A stretch of DNA of 64,000 bases from Chromobacterium aquaticum (lineage in GTDB: Bacteria; Pseudomonadota; Gammaproteobacteria; Burkholderiales; Chromobacteriaceae), in contig NZ_JAJOHW010000035.1 in NCBI RefSeq assembly GCF_021129195.1, forward strand, positions 52,140 to 116,139, given 5' to 3'. Positions 1-10,364 of the stretch are shown here, one piece after another. The position numbers and the translations under genes were made by a program. Position 1 is the first letter of the stretch. Each line of letters begins with the position of its first letter. Under the pieces are notes generated by a model. The model was not told where the DNA came from and made no database searches. It saw only the letters and a program-made list of their open reading frames with translations.

Positions 1-287
1 GCAAGCATTTCATCAAGGGACGGCCAAAGAACTATTTACCGGAGGAAGATATCCGGACTCTGGCTGCGATGTACCTGAAGGGCGATCAGATTGATGGCGA
101 GTTAGCGGTCATCACTATCGAACAAGCTCAGGAGGCAGATTACAACCTGAGCCCGGGAAAGTGGGTGGTGCAAGCGAACGCAATAATGCAGAGACCGATC
201 AAGGACATCGTAACCGAGATGCTTCGGCTCGATGAACTGGCACGAGAAGTCGATGCCTCCCTAGCAAAGATGCTGGAGCGCCTATGA
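1..287 (+). CDS. hsdM: Type I restriction-modification methylase subunit HsdM, C-terminal end (partial)
   Basis: The reading frame is open from base 3, so this is the 3' end of a gene that starts left of the window. The visible 94 or so residues match the C-terminal tail of type I N6-adenine methylase subunits, which ends in a helix (residues [19 protein letters not shown]) that contacts HsdS. The catalytic NPPF and SAM motifs lie outside the window. The stop overlaps the hsdS start as ATGA, indicating translational coupling in an hsdM-hsdS-hsdR operon. Identification rests on the tail and the two following genes. Confidence 0.85.
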   Translation, partial: KHFIKGRPKNYLPEEDIRTLAAMYLKGDQIDGELAVITIEQAQEADYNLSPGKWVVQANAIMQRPIKDIVTEMLRLDELAREVDASLAKMLERL

Positions 288-1560
288 AGAACGATGCCTG
301 GTCATGGCGCCCGCTCGGCGAGTTGTTCGAGATTGGTGCGGGCAAGACCATGTCGGCCGCCGCGCGCGCCGGTGTGGCTAAAACTCCGTTTCTCCGGACC
401 TCAAACGTGCTATGGGATGAAATCGATTTGACAACGGTCGATGAGATGACGATCCCTGAGCATGAGCTACCGGACAAGCTGGTGCGCCCCGGCGACTTGT
501 TGGTCTGCGAGGGAGGAGAAATCGGCCGGGCCGCCATCTGGAACGGTGAGATGACTGTCATGTCGTTTCAGAATCATCTTCATCGGCTGCGACCACTCGT
601 CGACGATGTCGAGCCACGCTTCTACGTCTATTTCTTGCAATCGGCGTTCACGCAGCTGGGCCTCTTCGCAGGGGCTGGCAACAAAACGACTATTCCCAAT
701 CTGTCACGCAATCGCCTTGCGGCACTTGAGGTGCCTCATCCGCCACAGACCGAACAGAAGGCCATTGCCACCGCGCTTGCCCGTGTACGCTCCGCCATGC
801 AGACACACGACCGAAGTATGGCCGCGGCACAGGAGCTAAAACGGTCCGCCATGCTCGAACTGTTCACGCAGGGACTGCTTGGCGAGCCACAGAAGGAGAC
901 CGAAATCGGGCTAATTCCCGAGGGCTGGGAATCGGTAGAGCTTGGCAAGGTATGCACGCTTAGTACAGGAACAACGCCAGCTACGAAACATAAACATTAT
1001 TACGACGGCAATATCCCATTTATCAAGACAGCTGACGTTGTTAATAACAGAATTACCTCAGCTAACACGTTTATATCGCAACAAGCTATTGATGACTACA
1101 GCTTAAAATTATTTCCCCCGGGAACGGTGTTGATGGCGATGTACGGCCAAGGAAAGACACGCGGACAGGTGTCCTTACTCGAAATTGCCGCAGCCACAAC
1201 TCAGAATGCGGCGGCAATCCAGCCATCAAATGAAATGGATTCAGCATATTTGTGGCACTACTTGTTGAGTTGCTATGAGCGGTTGCGAGGTATGGGATCA
1301 CTCGGACACGTGTCACATCTGAATCTTGGATATCTTCGAGACCTTCTGATCGTAAAACCCCCATTGGAAGAACAAAGGGATATTGCAAGATTCCTCGACA
1401 CCATCGATCGCAAGATCGACCTGCATAAACAGAAGCGAGATGTGATGGGAGAACTATTCATGGCACTGCTGCAAAGGCTCATGACGGGTGAAATCAACAG
1501 CGAAGAGCTAGACCTGTCGGCGCTAGAGAGCGTAGGTGCCACGATCGAGGAATCCCAAGT

Positions 1561-1564
<4 letters not shown>
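284..1564 (+). CDS. hsdS: Type I restriction-modification specificity subunit HsdS
   Basis: HsdS is the DNA-recognition subunit of the HsdR2M2S1 complex and sets the bipartite target sequence. At 426 aa it has the usual two-repeat layout: target recognition domain 1 (about residues 1-150), a conserved helical spacer beginning [10 protein letters not shown], recognition domain 2 (about 215-370) and a second spacer beginning [17 protein letters not shown]. The two spacers resemble each other, as expected of the internal duplication. It overlaps hsdM and hsdR by 4 bp each. The stretch coding for recognition domain 2 (about 950-1300) is visibly more AT-rich than the rest of the gene, suggesting domain exchange by recombination. 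Confidence 0.93.
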
Positions 1565-4499
<2,935 letters not shown>

Positions 4500-4503
<4 letters not shown>

Positions 4504-4856
4504 CAACAGCTGCTACGGAGTTGCCCGTGAGGCAATCAAGAAGGTCCAAACTGGCACACAGGTCTTCCCTCTATCCGGTACAAGATCTTAAGCGACGAGT
4601 AATGGCTTGGGCAGTAAAGCTACGGGTGAACCCAAAAGTGATACGAGTCCAGGAAATGCGACGCAAATGGGGTTCTTGCTCTTCAATTGGAACAATTACC
4701 CTAGCAGCAGACCTTGTCGAGCAGGACGAACGCTTCCAAGACTATGTAGTTGTACATGAGCTCCTTCACCTTAGGTTCGTGACCCATGGACGATTGTTTA
4801 AGGCCCTGATGAGCGCACATGTGCCAGGGTGGCAGCAATGGGATATGAAGAGATGA
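4500..4856 (+). CDS. YgjP-type (DUF45) zinc metallopeptidase-like protein coupled to the hsd operon
   Basis: The 118-aa protein carries the two signatures of the YgjP/DUF45 family: WGSCS near residue 59 and the zinc site HELLH at residues 86-90, followed by RFVTHG with a further histidine. It is shorter than E. coli YgjP (about 167 aa, from memory), lacking part of the N-terminal region. Its ATG overlaps the hsdR stop as ATGA, so it is the fourth gene of the R-M operon and should be made in step with HsdR. The family's substrate is poorly understood. A role in turnover or regulation of the restriction complex is inference from the coupling. Confidence 0.85.
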
Positions 4857-4924
4857 ACCAAAACAGGTAGCAGCGGCCGTAACTCTGCTGCTTACCGAGA
4901 AATAGACATATCAGGCAAAATATA

Positions 4925-5410
4925 ATGAAACCGGTGCATGCTCCTGAAACACCCGCAACAAAATTTCTCCGACAAAATGGCACGACCTATACCAGTCACT
5001 TCTACGAGTATGAAGCACATGGGGGCACAAAGGTATCCTCCAGAGAGCTCAATGTGGAGGAGCATTGCGTCGTAAAAACACTAATTATGGAGAATGAGTC
5101 TGCAAAGCCATTGATTGTACTTATGCATGGTGATTGCAAAGTATCAACAAAGGATTTGGCTCGCCAAATCGGTTGCAAGAAGATTGATCCGTGCAAACCT
5201 GAGGTAGCCAATCGGCATACAGGATTCCTCGTAGGTGGAACCAGCCCATTTGGCACAAAAAAGAAAATGCCTGTTTACGTTGAAAAAACCATCCTCGACT
5301 TACCACTAATTTATATTAACGGTGGCCGTCGTGGTTACCTAGTCGCCCTAGAGCCACAAGAATTAGTTCGTTTGCTTGATCCGCATATTGTAGAAGTAGC
5401 TATTACGTAG
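4925..5410 (+). CDS. ybaK: YbaK/EbsC-type Cys-tRNA(Pro)/aminoacyl-tRNA deacylase, island copy
   Basis: The 161-aa protein is a full-length YbaK-family trans-editing enzyme, which hydrolyses mischarged Cys-tRNA(Pro). It has the N-terminal TPATKFL segment, the conserved lysine in CVVKTL (K51, matching the family's essential lysine), GGTSPFG, and the C-terminal INGGRRGYLV segment. Base and codon use are AT-rich throughout, unlike the host core. The C-terminal two-thirds is closely similar to the broken high-GC copy at 14796-15137, which marks the other end of the island. The gene may compensate for disruption of the resident gene. It stands alone between the hsd operon and the convergent module downstream. 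Confidence 0.93.
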   Translation: MKPVHAPETPATKFLRQNGTTYTSHFYEYEAHGGTKVSSRELNVEEHCVVKTLIMENESAKPLIVLMHGDCKVSTKDLARQIGCKKIDPCKPEVANRHTGFLVGGTSPFGTKKKMPVYVEKTILDLPLIYINGGRRGYLVALEPQELVRLLDPHIVEVAIT

Positions 5411-5505
5411 GCAAACCATCCCAGGTTGGACTGGACAAAGCAGGCGCTAGTGGTGACTGACTTCAGTATCACTTTCATGATTGGGGAAAATTTTTGGATG
5501 GCAGA

Positions 5506-5982
5506 TTAAGATACCGCTAATACGGCCATCCAACCTGCACGATTTGCGTATGCATCAAATAGCGCATGATGCCAAGGCCTTCCCGCTGAGTGATATTTAG
5601 CGATGGCCTTTTCAAAGAGGGGTGAAACTGTTAATTCACGCAAATCATACCAATTATCAAGATTTTCAGGCCATTCACCATCTAAAACATCAGCCAATAA
5701 ATCTCTATCATGAATTGAGTCTGCAGCAACTGTTGCCGCTTCCGGTAATGACGAGAACCATTCCAGGATTCTTCCTCTTAAATCAGACCTTCTTATTTGG
5801 CTACCATTTATAAGCCCAAGGCTCGGCAATACTGCAGCCTGAACAAAATAGTTACATTTCGCACGGTCAAAGTCTTTTACTTCAAGATAAAGCTCATATT
5901 GACCATCTTCGCTCACCATGCCAATGCTGATAAGTTCACAATCAATAAAATCGGTAAACTCTGTATCTAAAAAAACTAGCAT
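5506..5982 (-). CDS. DEDDh 3'-5' exoribonuclease-like protein (RNase AS / DUF5051 type)
   Basis: The 158-aa protein has the exonuclease fold signature: DTE near the start (D6, E8) followed by LISIG, an internal aspartate in the ADS segment (D88), and the third motif HHALFDA giving H138-x4-D143. Length and motif spacing fit the small 3'-5' exoribonuclease family typified by mycobacterial Rv2179c (RNase AS), which trims RNA 3' ends. It is the last gene of a three-gene minus-strand set, 31 bp downstream of the AbiEi-like gene, the place where an AbiEii nucleotidyltransferase toxin would normally sit. A role as effector nuclease is inference. A housekeeping RNA-processing role is the alternative. 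Confidence 0.8.
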   Translation of the reverse strand: MLVFLDTEFTDFIDCELISIGMVSEDGQYELYLEVKDFDRAKCNYFVQAAVLPSLGLINGSQIRRSDLRGRILEWFSSLPEAATVAADSIHDRDLLADVLDGEWPENLDNWYDLRELTVSPLFEKAIAKYHSAGRPWHHALFDAYANRAGWMAVLAVS

Positions 5983-6013
5983 GTATCTGCCCTACTTTGA
6001 ATGACCATTTCAG

Positions 6014-6745
6014 CTAAGGCTTAAGCGTAAGTCGCTCCCCGTCACGGGTTCTGTTCGACCAACGCTTTCCAGAGCCAAGCCGATCAACATGCTTCTGGAG
6101 GTCCTGCCCCCAGGGGTATCCACTCCATAAGCCAAGATCCCGAACAAGCCTTACTACCTTAACTCGTTTGCAATGGGACAAAAATTGATCTAACACTGTT
6201 GGGCGTATATTGCGCAGAGTTACCACTATATTTCGAGCTTCTTCCAATGTTTGTCCTTTGCCGATGTCACTCGCCAGCTCAAGTAACGCTCTCTCCGGAA
6301 CAGATACCAGCACATACGGGCTACCGTTAGGTAAAGACTTTAGTCCCTGCATAGGCAGAAAACTGTTATCAAACAGTTGGGTGGTCTGATAGGAAAACAG
6401 CATGTGCTTAGAGACCCAGGAGGGGAAGTCATACGGGCTGCAGCCCCATAACACCACGCGCTGCCGAAATGCGATGTTATGTCGAACACCATACCAGTCG
6501 AGTGCAGTTTTTCCACCGACGTGCAAACATGGGATGCGATTAGCCAAGAAAGCGATGATGCCATCTCGGCTGGGATGATCCCCTACAAGCAAGTAGGCAC
6601 CACGTGAGAGTCGCTGCAACCAGCCTGCCTTAACCATGTAAGATGCTTGTACCGAGCCAATACCTAAATCACGCAGCATGTCATTATCGAGAGGCTGGCC
6701 TCGTGGCACGGCTTGCATCAAGTGTTGAACGGCTTTATTTGCCAT
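6014..6745 (-). CDS. AbiEi-family type IV antitoxin/transcription regulator-like protein
   Basis: The 243-aa protein resembles AbiEi antitoxins: an N-terminal winged helix (about residues 1-55, including GWLQRLSRGAYLL), then the AbiEi_3-like core with GGKTALDWYGVRHNI and VSVPERALLELASD. AbiEi proteins repress their own operon and neutralise the AbiEii nucleotidyltransferase. No AbiEii-like gene lies nearby. The following gene encodes a DEDDh exoribonuclease instead. The family call is from recognised motifs. Function in this context, including whether it is an antitoxin at all, is unknown. Confidence 0.8.
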   Translation of the reverse strand: MANKAVQHLMQAVPRGQPLDNDMLRDLGIGSVQASYMVKAGWLQRLSRGAYLLVGDHPSRDGIIAFLANRIPCLHVGGKTALDWYGVRHNIAFRQRVVLWGCSPYDFPSWVSKHMLFSYQTTQLFDNSFLPMQGLKSLPNGSPYVLVSVPERALLELASDIGKGQTLEEARNIVVTLRNIRPTVLDQFLSHCKRVKVVRLVRDLGLWSGYPWGQDLQKHVDRLGSGKRWSNRTRDGERLTLKP

Positions 6746-6818
6746 ACTGACTCGTGCTGTCGTAAATCATCCCAGTTACCATTGATATCTTTACAAACTA
6801 TGGCGACTATTTAATGCA

Positions 6819-7289
6819 TCATTTGAGACAAGGTTGTCTTAGTCGAACAGGGATGTCAGGAACAGGCTCATAGGTCCATTCCGTAGTCCACTCAGTGTGA
6901 TCTGCAGGTGGTGGTTGCCATGGTAGGCAAGGACGCGTTACACCATCTTCCCCCAGATAGCTGAACCAAATTACACCACCTGCACGGTAGCTTTTGAGGG
7001 CGCATATTGGTGCTAGCCTACTAGGTACCTCACCTTCGCCAAGCTCTAGCCGGTATACCCGATAGCCTTGGTCACTCACTTGGGCCATAACTTCGAGCAG
7101 ATACTCGGCCGAGGGCACCAAAAAATTGCTCAACAAAGCACGTTCTTCTTTCTGGGGCTGGGAACGACCGATCAAAAAACAGGGCGATTCAGCGGAAATT
7201 CCTAGGCAGCGCCACGGTAAATAGGGATGAACCATCAGTCGCCGTGTAGGTAAGGCTTCAGCCCAGCTGGGCTCCGTTAGCAGCATCAA
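6819..7289 (-). CDS. Hypothetical protein, first gene of the AbiEi/exoribonuclease set
   Basis: I do not recognise this 156-aa protein. It is soluble-looking, rich in Pro and Trp toward the C-terminus (WQPPPADHTEWTTEWTYEP), with no signal peptide or membrane segment. A second ATG at codon 2 makes the start ambiguous by one residue. It lies 73 bp upstream of the AbiEi-like gene on the same strand and is the first gene of the set, facing the XRE regulator across a 290-bp divergent region. Position suggests co-expression with the AbiEi-like and exoribonuclease genes. Coding status rests on uninterrupted length and operon position. Confidence 0.6.
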   Translation of the reverse strand: MMLLTEPSWAEALPTRRLMVHPYLPWRCLGISAESPCFLIGRSQPQKEERALLSNFLVPSAEYLLEVMAQVSDQGYRVYRLELGEGEVPSRLAPICALKSYRAGGVIWFSYLGEDGVTRPCLPWQPPPADHTEWTTEWTYEPVPDIPVRLRQPCLK

Positions 7290-7482
7290 TGATTCCCTTC
7301 AAGTTGATAGTGGCACCCCTTATGCGTGCGGATGGCGTTTCGCCAACAACTCGGGACTTAGTTCGGCGCTTAGTTCAGTAGCTAAAAGCAACTCGTCTGC
7401 CGTAGTCGACAGGCTCTACCGCCCAACCATGCTTCCTGCGCAAGACTACCCCTCATAAGCCATTGGACGAATAGCCTCTATA

Positions 7483-7519
7483 AGTGACAATTTTGCCCTA
7501 ACAGCACAGTTTTGTCACT
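7483..7519. promoter_or_regulatory. Inverted repeat, candidate XRE operator in a divergent promoter region
   Basis: AGTGACAA (7483-7490) and its exact reverse complement TTGTCACT (7512-7519) flank a 21-bp spacer, 60 bp upstream of the XRE start. The palindrome lies between the XRE gene and the oppositely transcribed three-gene set, the usual place for an autoregulatory operator. No protein-binding evidence is available. The rest of 7290-7579 shows no other obvious signal. Confidence 0.4.
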
Positions 7520-7579
7520 CATAGGGCGTCGCCTGATAGTGGCCATCTTCATAGCATCTTTTCCATTTAGGGGCTGAAG

Positions 7580-7816
7580 ATGAACCATGACCTTCAGGTG
7601 CTATTTGGCAGAAGGCTTGCGGAACTACGTAAGCAAAAGGGCTGGTCGCAAGAACAGCTCGCGCTAGAAAGCGGTATCGCGCGAAGCTACTTAGGTGGCG
7701 TCGAACGGGGTCAACGAAACATTGCCCTACTCAACATTTGCAAGCTCGCAAAGACGCTGGGGGTGCCTGTAGGTGAGCTGTTTACTTATATCAATAAAAG
7801 CTTACCTCCCATGTGA
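7580..7816 (+). CDS. Small XRE-family helix-turn-helix regulator
   Basis: The 78-aa protein is almost entirely one HTH_3 domain (residues 8-65), with the recognition region SQEQLALESGIARSYLGGVE. Such single-domain regulators include phage-type repressors and the controller (C) proteins of restriction systems. It is divergent from the AbiEi/exoribonuclease set and convergent with the recombinase genes that end at 7864. The palindrome at 7483-7519 is a likely binding site. It may control the neighbouring set, itself or the element. Which of these applies cannot be decided from sequence. Confidence 0.88.
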   Translation: MNHDLQVLFGRRLAELRKQKGWSQEQLALESGIARSYLGGVERGQRNIALLNICKLAKTLGVPVGELFTYINKSLPPM

Positions 7817-7863
7817 ATAAGGGTCGAGCGTGCACTACATGAGATCCCAACCAATTCCCAAAC

Positions 7864-8322
7864 TCATTTACTCTTATGGGGCCCTTTTCCATGGATAGAA
7901 ACGACATTTGACTTAGGCAACAGTGCTTTTAGGTCAGCGTTTTCCTGTATTAGCTCAAGTATCTTCATATCTGCCTCGACCAGCAGAGTGAGAGCTTGAT
8001 CAAGCTCATCCTGTAATACTTCGATACTTTCTTTCAAAGAGCGATTACGACGACGTTGAGCCAATATTTTCTGTCGCGGAGAAAGTGGAGGATCAAATTT
8101 ATTCTCTTCAATCCATAGTTGAATCTCGGCAATGAGACTAGGGAACCGCGCTTTTCTAAGCGCGGAGGGCACACACCCAGCCTCCTTGGCCACATTGTTC
8201 TGTGAAACAAGAGTCCCTTTTGGCAACAATTCAGGCTTTCCTTGCTTCAGGCGTTCAAAAGCTTCACGGAATGCTTTCTCTGCACGCCCCATTTGAAGAG
8301 CATCAGTTGATTTCAATAACAT
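7864..8322 (-). CDS. Small coiled-coil helper protein of the recombinase cluster (TnpC-like position)
   Basis: The 152-aa protein has a helix-turn-helix-like stretch (residues 40-70, VSQNNVAKEAGCVPSALRKA) and then a basic, long helical region (about 75-135) with heptad-like leucines typical of a coiled coil. Its ATG lies 20 bp inside the end of the third recombinase gene, so the two are coupled. The arrangement of recombinases followed by a short DNA-binding/coiled-coil protein parallels TnpC of Tn554 and the small third protein of other recombinase-trio elements. Sequence homology to those is not established here. A role in end binding or orientation is inference. Confidence 0.72.
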   Translation of the reverse strand: MLLKSTDALQMGRAEKAFREAFERLKQGKPELLPKGTLVSQNNVAKEAGCVPSALRKARFPSLIAEIQLWIEENKFDPPLSPRQKILAQRRRNRSLKESIEVLQDELDQALTLLVEADMKILELIQENADLKALLPKSNVVSIHGKGPHKSK

Positions 8323-10198
8323 TCAGAACATTCTCCACTGCGCATAACTGTGCTTCCAGAGATGCCCTACGAGGAGAACCCTCCTGGGCACCAACCAAAC
8401 GAGAACGGATGACTTGTCGCAAAAGATTTATTTCATTGATTTTATCTCGATCATAAAGCACGTCAGGACATGCGGGGCTACCATCTCCGCCGCTACAATG
8501 CACTACGTTATCGATTCCACCGTACGGACATGGGCCTTTCTTAGTGCATCCTCCAAGAAGCGTCTCCCTCCACGAAATCTTACCCAACTTAGCTAGTTCA
8601 GAAAGCTTTTGATTCTCTTTAGGATTTACGAGTCTCAGAATCTCAGCTTTGCGTTTATCACCATGTGGACTAACATAACGCTCGGAGAAAAGACGCGAAA
8701 TCTCCTTGCCTAGCATCTCATACATAGTTCGTATGTACATGATACGTGCTTTATCATTAAGATTTACTCGTGAATACCCCTGCCCATAATAAAGAGACAT
8801 TGCCCGTGTCGAATGCTTCAACTGGTATTGAAGGGAGGCATCTGACACTAACCCAGATGCCTGCATATTCACGGCACCAGTCCGGCGCAATTGGTGCCAG
8901 GCGAGAGGCCAAATATGACCAACGGCAAACTTCTCTGCATTCAATGTAGGATTTATTAAGCGTGCAATTTGAAAATCTTCTTGTGTTATTCGCAACTCTT
9001 CCACATTAAACAAGACAGGATAACCTTCACTGTATACCTGTAAATAAGTAAGTGGACTTGGTCTAACAGTGAGTGGTTGATGCATCTCATCCGCTCCAGT
9101 GGTCCCCCAAGGCTCATATGGGCGGAGAATAAGATAAGGATTGAAAACATCTTCATCAGTAGTAGGAACGTCAGGATTTGCCTCGGCACAAATTATGCGA
9201 AGCTTAGCAACACATGCCATTGCATCAATTGCAACCTTGGCTGACGGAGAGGTAACCCATCTAGCATCATCATCCACAATTGTTTTATTCGTTTTCCCAC
9301 GCAACATGTAAAATGAGCCTAACCGTTCATCATTTTCTATGATTAAACAATTCGATCGCAAAGCCCATCCTTCACTTATTCTCATCAATGAGAAATTAAG
9401 CAAATATGCCATTCCGACATAGCCAACCATAGAAAAATATGTTGACATAGATTTAACAGAGAATTTGTTTTTATCAAATTCCTCACCTGGCATTACTAAC
9501 CACTTACGCAACAAATCATCGATACCGAATCTTTTTGCTATTGAAATAAAGCGCCCGTGGTATTTTTTCCCAGTAATCGAACTAGCCCCTTTCCCACTTG
9601 ACCAAAAAGGATTATTTTCGGCTCCTTGTCCAACTTTACAAGCTTCAGCAAGCGATCCGTAATTTTTAGCATAGGCATCAAGGCAGTAATGGTAGCAAGA
9701 CTCAATTCTTTCTCGATGCAAATGAAAGTCATCAAGAAAGTCACGCAACCTATTTACTTGATATAACCAGATACGTGGAGGAACATAGGGAGTCTGACGA
9801 GATTCATGCTCAGGTAGAGCTGCTTCTATTCTCCGCAATGTTTCGAAGTCTAATAATGTAAATCCAAGCATATCTCGCTGCCCACACAACCCATGAAGTA
9901 GTGCTAAGGCGTCCTGCATGACCCCGCTAGACATATTCCCAATAAATTCGTCGACGACAGCAGGAAATCTGACCAAGTCAGAAACATGTATTCCATGACT
10001 TGAGGCCAACCGGAACAATGGTCGGATTGTGTAGAATCTTTGCCTTAATGTTATAGGATTGTGCACAGCCGCTGGACCATAAAGCCACCACGCAACAATT
10101 TGCTTCAAAATTTCAACATTTTCTTGCGAAATAAATTCCTTTTTTATTCTTTTCAAGCCGTCGCCAAAATTGATAATTACGGCCTTTCCGGCCCACAC
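8303..10198 (-). CDS. Tyrosine recombinase, third of the trio, with C-terminal Cys-rich motif
   Basis: The 631-aa protein is a site-specific recombinase of the phage-integrase fold. The catalytic set is complete: Arg in SLMRISEG (R273), His and Arg in WHQLRRT (H435, R438), His in LKHSTRA (H462) and the nucleophile Tyr nine residues later (Y471). Beyond the catalytic domain a Cys-containing segment (GGCTKKGPCPYGG, then VVHC and PACP, about residues 550-585) looks like a metal-binding module. Length is close to TnpB of Tn554 (about 630 aa, from memory). It is 166 bp downstream of the second recombinase gene and overlaps the helper gene by 20 bp. Composition is AT-rich compared with the core genome. 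Confidence 0.88.
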   Translation of the reverse strand: MWAGKAVIINFGDGLKRIKKEFISQENVEILKQIVAWWLYGPAAVHNPITLRQRFYTIRPLFRLASSHGIHVSDLVRFPAVVDEFIGNMSSGVMQDALALLHGLCGQRDMLGFTLLDFETLRRIEAALPEHESRQTPYVPPRIWLYQVNRLRDFLDDFHLHRERIESCYHYCLDAYAKNYGSLAEACKVGQGAENNPFWSSGKGASSITGKKYHGRFISIAKRFGIDDLLRKWLVMPGEEFDKNKFSVKSMSTYFSMVGYVGMAYLLNFSLMRISEGWALRSNCLIIENDERLGSFYMLRGKTNKTIVDDDARWVTSPSAKVAIDAMACVAKLRIICAEANPDVPTTDEDVFNPYLILRPYEPWGTTGADEMHQPLTVRPSPLTYLQVYSEGYPVLFNVEELRITQEDFQIARLINPTLNAEKFAVGHIWPLAWHQLRRTGAVNMQASGLVSDASLQYQLKHSTRAMSLYYGQGYSRVNLNDKARIMYIRTMYEMLGKEISRLFSERYVSPHGDKRKAEILRLVNPKENQKLSELAKLGKISWRETLLGGCTKKGPCPYGGIDNVVHCSGGDGSPACPDVLYDRDKINEINLLRQVIRSRLVGAQEGSPRRASLEAQLCAVENVLNVIEIN

Positions 10199-10364
10199 AC
10201 TAAAATCCCAAACCGAATCCCCGTAATAACTGACTGTTATATTTTTTCATTTATTACGATGGGAAAATCTGTCGAAGGAGGCCAGCACGCCGGACGATAA
10301 TTTTGCGAACTAGGTCTAACAAGAGGCGAATCGATAGCCAGCCCAAAATTTTTCGTATCCAGTA

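Noticed and set aside
4857..4924. Weak inverted repeat GTAGCAG/CTGCTGC after the metallopeptidase gene as a terminator.
   Set aside because: The stem is short and interrupted and lacks a T tract.
7580..7816. XRE gene as the controller protein of the type I R-M operon.
   Set aside because: C proteins are typical of type II systems and sit next to their R-M genes. This gene lies about 3 kb away beside another module.
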